The notes: generated from the sequence alone by a model not told the origin. A stretch of DNA of 64,000 nt from Ferrimonas kyonanensis DSM 18153 (GCF_000425405.1 NZ_KE384365.1:81594-145593); one strand, 5' to 3'; counted from the first letter of the stretch, positions 7,946 through 17,343 are shown. Made by a program: numbers and translations.

Positions 7946-9523
7946 ATGTCAGACCGAACTGAAAAACCGTTCGCCCTGGAACTGCGTGGCATCGATAAAC
8001 GTTTTGGCGCAGTACACGCCAACGATCACATCGACCTGCAGGTCCCCGCGGGGACTATCCACGGCATCATCGGCGAAAACGGCGCCGGCAAATCCACCCT
8101 GATGAACATCATTTACGGTTTCTATGAAGCCGATAAAGGTGACATCCTGGTGGACGGTAAAAAGTGTGAAATCAAAACCTCGCGGCTGGCCATCGCCGCC
8201 GGCATCGGCATGGTGCACCAGCACTTCATGTTGGTGGACAATTTCACGGTATTGGAAAACGTCGTTCTGGGCGCCGAGGAAGGTGCTTTATTGGCAGGGA
8301 GCCTGACCAAAGCCCGTAAAGAATTGGCGCGTCTCGCCAAAGAATATCAACTGGATGTGCCTCTCGATGCGGTTGTCGAAGACCTTCCCGTAGGCCTGCA
8401 ACAGCGGGTGGAAATTCTGAAAGCACTGTATCGTGGCGCCCGCATTCTGATTCTGGATGAACCCACCGGGGTTCTGACCCCTCAGGAAACCGATCACCTG
8501 TTCCGAATTCTGGACGCCCTGCGCGACCAGGGGGTCACGGTACTGTTGATCACCCATAAACTGAGGGAAATCCTGGCCGCCACCGACAATGTCTCGGTCA
8601 TGCGCCAGGGGGCTATGGTCTCGCATGTGGTCACTAAAGAGACCAACAAGGAAGAGCTGGCAGAATTGATGGTAGGCCGCAAGGTTCGCCTGAAAGTGGA
8701 CAAGGAAACCGCCAAGCCCAAGCAGACTCTGCTCAAGACCGAAGACCTGACGGTGGTCGACGATCGTGGTGTAGAACTGCTGAAGAAGGTCAACATCGAC
8801 CTCAAGGCCGGCGAAGTGGTCGGCATTGCCGGCGTCTCCGGCAACGGCCAGTCTGAGCTGATGGAAGTGCTTAGCGGCCTGATGACACCCACCAGTGGCC
8901 AGGTCACCATTGGTTCCACCGTCATCGATGCCCAACACCCCAGCGATCCCAAAGCGGTTCGCGAACTGGGTGTGGCCCACGTACCGGAAGATCGCCTCGC
9001 CATGGGTCTGGTGAAGCCATTTACCGCCAAAGAATCCGCCCTGTTGGGCTATCACGAGCAGAAAAAGTACAACGGCGCTGTTCTGACCAAAACCAAGGTC
9101 ATTGAATCCGAGTGCAGCCGCCTGATGGACGAATGGGACGTGCGTCCGCGCAACCCGAATCTGCGAAGCTCTTTGTTCTCCGGTGGTAACCAGCAAAAGC
9201 TGATCATCGCCCGTGAAGTCGACCAGAACCCAGACGTGCTGCTGGTGGGTCAACCTACCCGAGGCGTGGATATCGGCGCCATCGAATTCATCCACAAGCG
9301 GCTCATCGAGCTGCGCGACGAAGGCAAAGGGGTCTTGTTGGTCTCCGTTGAGCTGGATGAAGTACTGTCCCTGTCCGACCGCATCATCGTGATGTTTGAC
9401 GGCCAGGTTGTAGGCGAAGTGGCCGCCGACAAAGCCAACGAACGGATTCTGGGCATGATGATGGCTAACGTCATCCCTGATGAACTGAAACAGGCCGATA
9501 AGGCCGAAGGAGATGCAGCGTGA
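7946..9523 (+). CDS. ABC importer ATPase with two ATP-binding cassettes (nucleoside type)
   Basis: A 525-residue fusion of two ABC domains as in sugar and BMP-type nucleoside importers. The first cassette has Walker A GENGAGKST and Walker B ILILDEPT; its signature is DLPVGLQQRVEI, a divergent LSGGQ. The second has the degenerate Walker A GVSGNGQSE and signature FSGGNQQKL, followed by DVLLVGQPTRGVD. It drives uptake of the ligand held by the upstream binding protein. Its 3' end overlaps the next start by four bases (GTGA), indicating translational coupling. Confidence 0.92.
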   Translation: MSDRTEKPFALELRGIDKRFGAVHANDHIDLQVPAGTIHGIIGENGAGKSTLMNIIYGFYEADKGDILVDGKKCEIKTSRLAIAAGIGMVHQHFMLVDNFTVLENVVLGAEEGALLAGSLTKARKELARLAKEYQLDVPLDAVVEDLPVGLQQRVEILKALYRGARILILDEPTGVLTPQETDHLFRILDALRDQGVTVLLITHKLREILAATDNVSVMRQGAMVSHVVTKETNKEELAELMVGRKVRLKVDKETAKPKQTLLKTEDLTVVDDRGVELLKKVNIDLKAGEVVGIAGVSGNGQSELMEVLSGLMTPTSGQVTIGSTVIDAQHPSDPKAVRELGVAHVPEDRLAMGLVKPFTAKESALLGYHEQKKYNGAVLTKTKVIESECSRLMDEWDVRPRNPNLRSSLFSGGNQQKLIIAREVDQNPDVLLVGQPTRGVDIGAIEFIHKRLIELRDEGKGVLLVSVELDEVLSLSDRIIVMFDGQVVGEVAADKANERILGMMMANVIPDELKQADKAEGDAA

Positions 9524-10632
9524 GCGACTCCAAAATGCCGGCATGGGCCAACGTAGGCCTGATGCCGCTGCTGAACGTAACAATGGCATTTGCCGTTTCC
9601 GCCCTGGTGTTCCTGTTCATCGGCATCGACCCTGTCGAAGCCGCTGAAGTGATGCTGTACGGCGCCCTGGGTTACGAAGAGGGTATCGGCTATACCCTGT
9701 TCTACGCCACCAACTTCATCTTTACCGGCCTGTGTGTGGCACTGGCGTTCTCCGCCGGCCTGTTTAACATCGGCGGTGAAGGTCAGGCGTACATCGGTGG
9801 TCTGGGCGTGGGTCTCGCCTGTCTGGCCCTGGATGCCAGCCTGCCGTTCTGGGCCCTGCTACCCATCACCATGATTGCCAGTATGCTGTTTGGTGCCCTG
9901 TGGGCCCTGATTCCGGCTTACCTGCAGGCCTACCGTGGCTCCCACATCGTGATCACCACCATCATGTTCAACTTCATCGCCTCGTCGCTGATGGTGTACC
10001 TGATGGTCAACGTGCTCAAGCTGGATGGTCAGATGGCACCGGTATCACGGATCTTCGAGCAGAGCGCGCAGTTGCCGTTTATGCATGAGATTCTCGGATG
10101 GTTTGGCATCGAGTTTGAAGCCTCTCCCCTGAACCTGTCATTCATTATCGCCCTGCTGGCCGGCGTATTCCTGTGGGTTCTGCTTTGGCACACCCGCTGG
10201 GGCTTCGCCATTCGAGCCCTGGGCAGCAACCCGACCGCAGCCCGGTATGGCGGCATCGATCCCAAGAAGCTGACGGTGATCGTCATGCTGATCTCCGGCG
10301 CCCTGGCTGGCCTGGTGGGCATCAATGAAGTGCAGGGCTACAGCGGTCAGCTGAAGCTGGACTTCGTCGCCGGCTACGGCTTCACCGGTATCGCCGTTGC
10401 CCTGATGGGACGTGGCCACCCGGTGGGCATCATCCTGGCTTCCATCCTGTTTGGTTTGTTGTTCCAAGGTGGCGCCGAGTTGGCGTTTGAATTCCCGGAA
10501 CTGGATCGCAACATCGTGGTCGTGGTACAGGCGCTGGTAATTCTGTTCTGTGGTGCCCTTGAGTACATGCTCAAGCCGTACCTGGAGAAAGGCTTTGCCA
10601 TGATCACCCCCAAAGCTCAGGCGGAGGCATAA
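9520..10632 (+). CDS. ABC importer permease, nucleoside type (first)
   Basis: A 370-residue inner-membrane permease of the BPD_transp_2 family with about nine or ten hydrophobic segments. Typical motifs are FNIGGEGQAYIGG near residue 85 and IRALGSNPTAARYGGI near residue 230, which contacts the ATPase. It starts with GTG overlapping the ATPase stop and pairs with the next gene to form the transmembrane channel. Confidence 0.92.
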   Translation: MSDSKMPAWANVGLMPLLNVTMAFAVSALVFLFIGIDPVEAAEVMLYGALGYEEGIGYTLFYATNFIFTGLCVALAFSAGLFNIGGEGQAYIGGLGVGLACLALDASLPFWALLPITMIASMLFGALWALIPAYLQAYRGSHIVITTIMFNFIASSLMVYLMVNVLKLDGQMAPVSRIFEQSAQLPFMHEILGWFGIEFEASPLNLSFIIALLAGVFLWVLLWHTRWGFAIRALGSNPTAARYGGIDPKKLTVIVMLISGALAGLVGINEVQGYSGQLKLDFVAGYGFTGIAVALMGRGHPVGIILASILFGLLFQGGAELAFEFPELDRNIVVVVQALVILFCGALEYMLKPYLEKGFAMITPKAQAEA

Positions 10633-10634
10633 CC

Positions 10635-11600
10635 ATGTTTGAGAATATCATTCTGATTCTGGACGCCACCCTGCGGGTATCCACGCCATTGCTTCTGGCC
10701 GCCATGGCCGGCATGTTCTCCGAGCGAAGCGGTGTGGTTAACATTGCCCTGGAAGGCAAGATGCTGTCCGCGGCCTTTGCGGCGGCAGCCACCGCCTCGG
10801 TCACCGGCAGTGTCTGGCTGGGACTGCTGGCCGCGATATTTGTTGCCGTGTGCATGTCGATGATTCACGCCTTTGCTTCCATCACCCACAACGGTGATCA
10901 GGTGGTTTCCGGTGTGGCCATCAACATTCTGGCTGCCGGCCTGACCATCACCCTGGGCCGCTACTGGTTCGGACTCGGTGGCCAGACTCCAACCCTGACC
11001 GACGATCAGCGCTTCAACCCCATTCACTTCCCGTTTGCCGATGCCCTGGCCGACGTCCCAGTGATTGGCGGCATCTACTCGACCCTGCTGTCCGGCCATA
11101 ACCTGTTGGTGTACGGTGCCTTTGCCCTGGTGCCCGTGTGCTGGTGGATCCTGTATCGCACCCGCTTTGGTTTGCGCCTGCGGGCGGTGGGTGAAAACCC
11201 GCACGCGGTCGACACCGCCGGTATTTCCGTGGCCTGGTTGCGTTACCGCGCCCTGATCATCGCCGGTATCCTGTGTGGTATCGCCGGTGCCTACCTGTCC
11301 ACCGGACAGAACGCCGGTTTCGTACCGAACATGAGTGCCGGTAAAGGCTTTATCGCCCTGGCAGCACTGATCTTCGGTAAGTGGCGCCCGGTCACCGTGA
11401 TGTTCGGTTGTCTGCTGTTTGGCTTCCTGGATGCCGTTGCCATCCGCCTGCAGGGTGTGTCTCTGCCAGGCATTGGCGAAGTGCCGGTACAGGCCATCGA
11501 GGTCCTGCCTTACATCCTGACCGTGCTGCTGCTGGCTGGCTTTATCGGCCGCTCCGTGGCCCCGAAAGCCGTCGGCACCCCGTACGTGAAGTCTCGCTAA
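10635..11600 (+). CDS. ABC importer permease, nucleoside type (second)
   Basis: A 321-residue permease paralogous to the preceding one, with motifs ERSGVVNIALEGKML near residue 30 and LRLRAVGENPHAVDTAGI near residue 180. The two permeases, ATPase and BMP protein form a complete importer similar in organisation to the guanosine importers of Bacillus and spirochaetes (family knowledge). It starts two bases after the previous stop and is followed by a strong bidirectional terminator. Confidence 0.92.
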   Translation: MFENIILILDATLRVSTPLLLAAMAGMFSERSGVVNIALEGKMLSAAFAAAATASVTGSVWLGLLAAIFVAVCMSMIHAFASITHNGDQVVSGVAINILAAGLTITLGRYWFGLGGQTPTLTDDQRFNPIHFPFADALADVPVIGGIYSTLLSGHNLLVYGAFALVPVCWWILYRTRFGLRLRAVGENPHAVDTAGISVAWLRYRALIIAGILCGIAGAYLSTGQNAGFVPNMSAGKGFIALAALIFGKWRPVTVMFGCLLFGFLDAVAIRLQGVSLPGIGEVPVQAIEVLPYILTVLLLAGFIGRSVAPKAVGTPYVKSR

Positions 11601-11620
11601 CAGCGACGTTTCCACGCTAC

Positions 11621-11654
11621 AAAAACGGCGCCCGAAGGGCGCCGTTTTTTTTTT
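11621..11654. terminator. Bidirectional terminator between the importer operon and the MFS gene
   Basis: AAAAACGGCGCCC-GAA-GGGCGCCG followed by ten T; the A run on the other side serves the converging MFS gene. Confidence 0.9.
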
Positions 11655-12840
11655 AGGCCTGTGCCGAAGCGGGCCGCATCATCTCGCGGCCTCGGGTTAC
11701 CCTGCACACCAGCACCCAGGCCAGGGGCAGTGCCATCATCAGCGACAGCTGCTCCACCGCCGTCAGGCCGCTGGCACCAAAGACGCCGACCACGATCGCC
11801 GCCCCGGTCATCTGAAACAGGCCCAGCAGCGCCGACGCGGTACCGGCACGGTCGCCAAAGGGAGCCAGCGCACTGCCGGCACAGATGGCAATCAGGAACG
11901 AGAACGCGATGCTGGCGACGAACACCGGCCCCATGAAGGCCAGAGGCTGCATCGACTCTCGCAGGCTGTATTCGACCACACCGGCCGCCGCCATCAGGAT
12001 GACGCCCAACCACAACGACCGCTTCTGGCCGACGATGCCGACCATTTTCGGTGCGGTAAAGGCGGCAACAATGTTGACCACGGCGTTACAGCCAAACCAG
12101 ATGGCGTAGCTGCGGGAATCCAGCCCCAACTCCACCATCAGGCGGGTAGGCGACTGCGACACATAGCCGATGATCATCGCCATCCCCAGCATTGCCAGCA
12201 CCGCATAGAAACGGAACGTCGGCACCGACACCACGCTCATATATCGGCTCAGAGACAGCAAACGGCCTTCTGAGCGCGTTTCTGCGGGACGGGTCTCCGG
12301 TAACATCAACCACAGCAGCAAGCTCACCAGAGCACCGTAACCGGCCATAAACCAGAAGTTGGAGGCCCAGCCCCACCAATGAGTCAACAATCCACCCAAC
12401 AGCGGTGCCGCCGCCGGAACGATGCAGATCACCCCGTTGAGGTAGCTGAACATCGGCTTGGACCGTTCAGCACCGAAGTGATCGCGAACACCGGCAAAGG
12501 CGGCCACCGACAAGGCACAGGCAGCAAACCCCTGTCCCAGTCGCGACAGCATCAACATCGAATAATCCGTTGCCAGCGCCGCCATGGCCGACGTCGCCAC
12601 GTACAGCAGGGTTCCCACCAACGCCACCGGACGACGGCCATAGCGATCCGCCAGCGGACCGGCGACCAACTGTCCGGCCCCAAACGCCAGCATAAACATC
12701 GGCAGACTCTGTTGCACCCAGGCAACAGGCACCGACAGCGCCTCGGCCATCTCTGGTATCGCGGGTAAAAAGATGTCTATGGCCAATGGTGAAAACAACA
12801 CCATCATCATAAACAGCGGCAATGGATTTCTTAAACGCAT
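11653..12840 (-). CDS. MFS drug exporter, Bcr/CflA type
   Basis: A 395-residue major facilitator with twelve predicted helices. The N-terminus has PLAIDIFLPAIPEMAEAL and the loop motif GPLADRYGRRPVAL, both diagnostic of the Bcr/CflA subfamily of proton-driven exporters (bicyclomycin, chloramphenicol, sulfonamides in relatives). Substrate here is unknown. It is divergent from a LysR gene 97 bases away, which probably regulates it. Confidence 0.88.
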   Translation of the reverse strand: MRLRNPLPLFMMMVLFSPLAIDIFLPAIPEMAEALSVPVAWVQQSLPMFMLAFGAGQLVAGPLADRYGRRPVALVGTLLYVATSAMAALATDYSMLMLSRLGQGFAACALSVAAFAGVRDHFGAERSKPMFSYLNGVICIVPAAAPLLGGLLTHWWGWASNFWFMAGYGALVSLLLWLMLPETRPAETRSEGRLLSLSRYMSVVSVPTFRFYAVLAMLGMAMIIGYVSQSPTRLMVELGLDSRSYAIWFGCNAVVNIVAAFTAPKMVGIVGQKRSLWLGVILMAAAGVVEYSLRESMQPLAFMGPVFVASIAFSFLIAICAGSALAPFGDRAGTASALLGLFQMTGAAIVVGVFGASGLTAVEQLSLMMALPLAWVLVCRVTRGREMMRPASAQA

Positions 12841-12937
12841 GCAAACTCCTACTTGATGATGGTCACTATTGTAAGGCTTGCTGGATATGAATTAAAATGA
12901 CGAATAATCCTAACTGGATAGTCCCAAAAGGAATATC

Positions 12938-13885
12938 ATGCTGCGCCATACCGATCTGAACCTGCTCAGAATTTTGCTGACCCTGATGGAGGAGCTCAGC
13001 GTCTCCCGCACCGCCGAAAAACTGTGTCTGACTCAGTCCGCCGTCAGTAAGCAGTTGTCGAGATTGCGACAGCAACTCGGTGATCCCCTGTTCGTTCGCC
13101 ACCCCAAGGGGCTCACTCCGACTCCGAGGGCCCGCTCACTGGAGCCGAGGATTCGACAATGGCTGGCAATGGCCGACGACATCCTGGAACCCCAGGGATT
13201 CGATCCCAGTACCAGTCAGCGACGATTTCGACTGGCGATGACCGAGACCTGCTTCGCCACCCTGCTGCCACGCTTCCTCGGCCCCCTGATGAGCGAAGCG
13301 CCGGGAATCATGCTGGAAACCAAAACCTGGGACTCGGTGGGTCTGGATAAACTCTGCAGGGGCGAAGTGGATCTGGCGATCTTTCCCAGGGACAACGACA
13401 CCCGCTCGCCTCACCCGTTTCACGTCTCCAGCCTGCCAAAGCAGCTGGAGAGCATTGAGCTTAATCAAGATGATCACGTCTGCCTGGTGCACCAGCAGCA
13501 CCCGGTATTGAAACAACCCTGGGATTTGGAGCAGTACGTCGGCCTGACGCACCTGAAAATTGAGTGTGAAGGCAGTGACTCCTGGCTGCTGGATCAGGTA
13601 CTGGCGGAAACCGGCCACCACCTGGACGCGGCCATGCGCACCTCAGACTTCTACTCGGCCGCCCTGCTGTGCCAGCACAGTGAGCTGGCGTTTACCTGTA
13701 CCCGCAGTTTTGCCGACCGGGTCTGTTCCACCCACAACCTGGTGCAATTGCCACTGCCTTTGAAAATGGCGCCGCTGAGTAATCTCTTGGGTTGGCCCGA
13801 GCACCTGTCCCGGGATCCGGCACACCGCTGGCTCAGGGAGTTCATCGTCGATCGCAGCACCGCATGGGAGCAGCCTGTCGCCTAG
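12938..13885 (+). CDS. LysR-family transcriptional regulator
   Basis: A 315-residue regulator: winged-helix domain in residues 1-65 (VSRTAEKLCLTQSAVSKQLS) and an effector-binding domain after about 90. The sequence is of ordinary LysR length with a single DNA-binding domain, unlike the two-headed LysR further on. Being divergent from the Bcr-like exporter it likely controls that gene and itself from the shared 97-bp region. Confidence 0.9.
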   Translation: MLRHTDLNLLRILLTLMEELSVSRTAEKLCLTQSAVSKQLSRLRQQLGDPLFVRHPKGLTPTPRARSLEPRIRQWLAMADDILEPQGFDPSTSQRRFRLAMTETCFATLLPRFLGPLMSEAPGIMLETKTWDSVGLDKLCRGEVDLAIFPRDNDTRSPHPFHVSSLPKQLESIELNQDDHVCLVHQQHPVLKQPWDLEQYVGLTHLKIECEGSDSWLLDQVLAETGHHLDAAMRTSDFYSAALLCQHSELAFTCTRSFADRVCSTHNLVQLPLPLKMAPLSNLLGWPEHLSRDPAHRWLREFIVDRSTAWEQPVA

Positions 13886-13890
13886 AAGGC

Positions 13891-14220
13891 TCAAGGTTCA
13901 CAGGCTGGCGTCGCGCAAGCCAGACCCGCCGGGTTATGTTGCTTTACCTGAGTTGGGTGTAACTGATCCACGGTAACAATCAAAGTTCGAGAGGCCAGAT
14001 CCTCCCGAATCTGTACGGCGCCATTTCCGTAGCGCTCCGCCTCTTGATACAGCGCCAGCAACGACTCCCCAGAGGCCTGCCACTGACCATCGTACTGCCA
14101 CACCAACCGGCACTGACCGTCACTACAGCGCTGCTCCGTCAGCAGCAACTGGGCTTCAGCCGATACCGAAAAGGCCGGCAGCAGCAATACCCCCATCACC
14201 CGTCCCATCCACTCTCTCAT
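13891..14220 (-). CDS. Small secreted protein of unknown function
   Basis: A 109-residue protein with a signal peptide (MREWMGRVMGVLLLPAFSVSAEA). The mature part has four Cys in two pairs, CSDGQC near the start and CATPAC near the end, which could form disulfides. No family recognised. A longer frame starts at 14253, but this ATG begins the signal peptide. It is convergent with the LysR gene, with only five bases between the stops. Confidence 0.6.
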   Translation of the reverse strand: MREWMGRVMGVLLLPAFSVSAEAQLLLTEQRCSDGQCRLVWQYDGQWQASGESLLALYQEAERYGNGAVQIREDLASRTLIVTVDQLHPTQVKQHNPAGLACATPACEP

Positions 14221-14404
14221 CCTCACTCCCCCCAGACTCGGCCCAATGCCCACGGCCGATTTCGCACTTTGACCGACGCTCCGCTAACCTCGATAATCAA
14301 TATGCGGTTTTCATGACCGCCCGATGACACAATGACGACAGCGCGTCGGCTAACAACGTCTGTTAAGTCTAGGTCAGGGCCATGAGCCACACTGGAAATT
14401 TGTG

Positions 14405-14410
14405 TATAAT
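14405..14410 (+). promoter_or_regulatory. -10 element of the speD transcript
   Basis: A perfect TATAAT lies 240 bases before the speD start; the -35 match is weak. Region 14221-14400 holds no gene that I can see. Confidence 0.45.
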
Positions 14411-14420
14411 CCGGCCCCAT

Positions 14421-14642
14421 TGCCCTTTGGGCATAGGCACTCCCGCGGTCAGGGTCTTTATCGCCATCGCGATCGGGGGAGTGAACAGGAAAGATGGGGA
14501 GGTGGCTCCGTCTGACACAACCGAGAGTGACCGGTTTGATTCAGACTCACACAGGAGCACCAAACTTGTTGAGGGGAGGCAGAAGCCTTCTGCTAATCCG
14601 ACTTCACTGCTCCCATTGACCGAGCAGTCCTTCAACAGGAGT
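14421..14642 (+). promoter_or_regulatory. Multi-hairpin 5' leader of speD, candidate regulatory RNA
   Basis: Five successive helices fill the space between the TATAAT box and the AGGAGT ribosome-binding site (14637-14642). H1: TGCCC-TTT-GGGCA (14421-14433). H2: CACTCCC with GGGAGTG (14438-14483), containing an inner GGTC/GATC pairing. H3: nested helices GTGGCTCC/GGAGCAC, GTCTGA/TCAGAC and AACCG/CGGTT (14502-14560). H4: GCAGAA/TTCTGC (14579-14593). H5: ACTGCTC/GAGCAGT (14606-14628), eight bases before the ribosome-binding site. The density of perfect pairings suggests a riboswitch or attenuator sensing AdoMet or polyamine, or a ribosome-stalling device. I recognise no known riboswitch class. 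Confidence 0.55.
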
Positions 14643-14652
14643 AAGACACGCA

Positions 14653-15582
14653 ATGCAATTTTTTGAAGGTTCTGAAAAGAAAATCGAGGTGGTTCTCCAA
14701 CCCGGTCAACCTTCTTTGCGACAGCTGGAACAGCCGTTCTGGCACCAGATCGTTGCCAAAGCCAACGCCACCATTCTGTCGTCGGTGCATAACGACCACT
14801 GTGATGCCTACCTGCTCAGTGAATCGAGCCTGTTTGTCTGGGACGATCGCTTCCTGATGCTCACCTGCGGCACCACCACGCTGGTGGATGCGGTCATCAG
14901 TTTTCTGGATCGCTTTCCCAAGCAGCAGTTGGCCATGCTCAGTTACCAGCGCAAGAACGAGTACCAGTCTCACCTGCAGAAAAGCTCTTTCGAGCAAGAC
15001 CTGCAGGCCCTGGATCGGCACCTGGACGGTTGCTGCTACCAACTCGGCTATCTGGATGGTCACCACAACTACGTCTACCACCTGGATCGCCCATTTGAGC
15101 CACCTCAGGACGATGCCACCGTCGAACTGCTGATGTATCACATCAATGGCGATGCCGCCGCCTACCTGCGCAGCAACAATCAGAGTCTGGAAGGGATTCG
15201 CCAACGGCTGAACTGGTCGCAGCTGCTGCCGGGGTTTGAAGTGGGCGACTTCCTGTTTGAGCCCTTTGGCTACTCCATGAACGCCATCAACGGCGACCGC
15301 TACGCCACCATGCACATCACCCCGCAGGAGAACAGCTCCTACGTCAGCTTTGAAACCAACCTGCCTCAACAGCAGGCCCAACAGGTATTGGGTCATCTGC
15401 TCAGTACCCTGCAACCGGACAGCTACGATCTGATCAGCTTCAATCAGGAGCAGTTTCTCGATCATCAACCCGGTGTGGTCTGCATCGATCAGGCTCAGCA
15501 GGATCTCAGCTGCGGCTACCGTATGCGCTTTGCGCATTTCGTCAAGCCAACCTCAGCCTGTCGCAGCGCCACCCGTCTCTGA
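14653..15582 (+). CDS. speD: S-adenosylmethionine decarboxylase, eukaryotic type
   Basis: A 309-residue proenzyme resembling the eukaryotic AdoMet decarboxylase rather than the short bacterial SpeD. The N-terminal FFEGSEKKIEV matches the eukaryotic start. The self-cleavage site is LSESSLFVW (residues about 55-63), where cleavage between Glu and Ser yields the pyruvoyl group, followed by LTCGTTTLVDAV with the conserved catalytic Cys. PFGYSMNAI and YATMHITPQENSSYVSFE are further signatures. It supplies decarboxylated AdoMet for spermidine synthesis; no spermidine synthase gene is in the window. The long structured leader suggests RNA-level control. It converges with a diguanylate cyclase gene. 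Confidence 0.9.
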   Translation: MQFFEGSEKKIEVVLQPGQPSLRQLEQPFWHQIVAKANATILSSVHNDHCDAYLLSESSLFVWDDRFLMLTCGTTTLVDAVISFLDRFPKQQLAMLSYQRKNEYQSHLQKSSFEQDLQALDRHLDGCCYQLGYLDGHHNYVYHLDRPFEPPQDDATVELLMYHINGDAAAYLRSNNQSLEGIRQRLNWSQLLPGFEVGDFLFEPFGYSMNAINGDRYATMHITPQENSSYVSFETNLPQQQAQQVLGHLLSTLQPDSYDLISFNQEQFLDHQPGVVCIDQAQQDLSCGYRMRFAHFVKPTSACRSATRL

Positions 15583-15589
15583 GTCGGCC

Positions 15590-15615
15590 CGCAGGATCAG
15601 GCTTGCTGATCCTGC
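15590..15615. terminator. Hairpin between the converging speD and diguanylate cyclase genes
   Basis: CGCAGGATCAG pairs perfectly with CTGATCCTGCG. It overlaps the last codons of the minus-strand gene. There is no clear T run on either side, so termination is only probable. Confidence 0.4.
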
Positions 15616-17138
15616 GGTGTTTCCGCGCGCATGCGCCATAATTTGACCCGATTTTTCCCCTGTTGTTTCGCCAGGTAGAGTTGCTGATCGGCAATGCGAA
15701 TCAACTGCTCAAAATTGTTGAACTGTTTGCCTAGATCGACGCCGGGATCCACCAGGGCCACGCCAATACTGGCGGTCAGATGGCGCTTAATCATGGCGGT
15801 GCTTTTATTCAACGCTTCCACATGGTGGCGCAGCGACTCCGCCAGCTTCTCCATGGTATCGGCCTGTATCTCCACATAAATGATGCAAAACTCCTCACCA
15901 CCGTAACGGCAGGCAATGTCCTCGCCTCGCCGGGCCATTCGTTTAATCTCTCGAGCCACCGTCATCAGGCACTCGTCACCGGCCTGATGGCCAAACTCAT
16001 CGTTGTAGGCTTTAAAATCGTCGATATCCAACATCAACACGGCACCACCGTAACGAGCCCGGCACAATCGGCGCCATTCGCGCTCACAGAAGTAATCCAG
16101 ACCACGGCGGTTGGCCAGTCCCGTCAGGGCATCGGTCTGGCTGAGGTCTTGTAACTGCTGACGCTGCTTTTCAACCCGGGTAATCAAGCCATTGAAGGCA
16201 TTCAACAGGTGTCGAAACTCCTTCACATACAACTTTACCGGCAGCTTACGGTAGTGCTGTTCCCGCTCCATCTGCCGCAACTGAGCACTGCCAAACTCGA
16301 TGGGAGTGACAAACACGCGCCATAACAAGAAGTTGGTTGCAGGTAACAACACCAGTAGCAATCCAAAAGCGATCCACTCGCGCTTCTCTACCCCTCGGTT
16401 GACCATGGCGGCGTGCTCGATGGTGATCACCCAGCCGCCGCGAGACAGCGCATCGTTTAACAGCAGATTGCGAACCGGTAGCGGCTCCTCGAAGCCGTTA
16501 ATCTCAAACAGGCGGGGCAAAGCCTGATCGTCGATGGTGGCCGCCCGAACCTCAACCCGAATCCCCAGGCGATCGAACAGCTGTGTCATCTCCGCTCTGG
16601 GCAGAGGTTTCAGCAGCAGCAGATAGCCCTTGCTGCATCCCTGGCCCTGGCCGGCACACACGGTAGAGGCACTGAAGCTGTACAACTGGTTACCGGAACG
16701 CAGCAGCCCGGTGCGCTCCATGGCGGTCTCCGGCAACATCGCCGGCATCAATCGGGCCCGCACATAAGGCGCCCCCGCCGCCAGCAGGGGAAACTGCTCC
16801 GCCACCATCGGCTCACGGGCGCTGAATCCGGCCAGTGACAAATCCGGCTGATACAGCAGCGCCACCTCCTCACCGCGACTGAAAGTCAGTGGCGCCGGTT
16901 GCCCCGCCAGCGCCAGAGACGCCCAGTCACGATAACCGGGAGAGGCGGCCAGTTCGGTCACCACCATCTGCTGCTGAGTCAACCACTGCTGTACCGTCAG
17001 GGTTTCATGCCACTGCAGTGCCGCCACTTCCCGTTCCAGCATCGGAATGATCACCAGCGCCCGCAGCAACCAATAACTGGCCACCAGCACCAACACCAAC
17101 ACCATGGACAGCAGCAACGCCAGACGCTTCAGGGTCAT
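15597..17138 (-). CDS. Membrane-bound diguanylate cyclase (GGDEF) with periplasmic sensor
   Basis: A 513-residue protein that should make cyclic di-GMP. A first membrane helix (residues 8-30), a periplasmic region of about 220 residues with CHASE4-like character, and a second helix near 260-280 lead into a HAMP-like linker and a GGDEF domain. The active site reads GGEEF near residue 413, with LDIDDFKAYND upstream and a complete inhibitory site RGED five residues before it, so product inhibition is expected. Two Cys in the sensor (CAGQGQGC) could form a disulfide. It is monocistronic. Confidence 0.9.
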   Translation of the reverse strand: MTLKRLALLLSMVLVLVLVASYWLLRALVIIPMLEREVAALQWHETLTVQQWLTQQQMVVTELAASPGYRDWASLALAGQPAPLTFSRGEEVALLYQPDLSLAGFSAREPMVAEQFPLLAAGAPYVRARLMPAMLPETAMERTGLLRSGNQLYSFSASTVCAGQGQGCSKGYLLLLKPLPRAEMTQLFDRLGIRVEVRAATIDDQALPRLFEINGFEEPLPVRNLLLNDALSRGGWVITIEHAAMVNRGVEKREWIAFGLLLVLLPATNFLLWRVFVTPIEFGSAQLRQMEREQHYRKLPVKLYVKEFRHLLNAFNGLITRVEKQRQQLQDLSQTDALTGLANRRGLDYFCEREWRRLCRARYGGAVLMLDIDDFKAYNDEFGHQAGDECLMTVAREIKRMARRGEDIACRYGGEEFCIIYVEIQADTMEKLAESLRHHVEALNKSTAMIKRHLTASIGVALVDPGVDLGKQFNNFEQLIRIADQQLYLAKQQGKNRVKLWRMRAETPQDQQA

Positions 17139-17302
17139 TAACCAGCCTTACGACAACAACAAAATCTCAGGCACTGAATCAGCAAATTCAGCGAAAAAAG
17201 ATCCGCACTGATCCCCCCTCTCGGGGAAAACCAGACGGATCCTCAGCCTGCACCAATGTTATAAAGTGTGGCACGTTCACTGATTTTTGGCACAAAAATG
17301 AG

Positions 17303-17332
17303 CATCAACGCCCCTCTGGAGAGGCGTTGATG
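17303..17332 (-). terminator. Probable terminator of the flavin reductase gene
   Basis: CATCAACGCC and GGCGTTGATG form a 10-bp stem; on the minus strand it is followed by CTCATTTTTG. The remainder of 17139-17302 is intergenic, with one weaker GATCCG/CGGATC hairpin at about 17204-17243. Confidence 0.55.
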
Positions 17333-17343
17333 TAGGGAGGGGG

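Noticed and set aside
14382-14666. Open frame of 94 codons in the speD leader
   Set aside because: It overlaps the -10 box and all the hairpins, has no ribosome-binding site, and its product looks random. The leader structures explain the conservation better.
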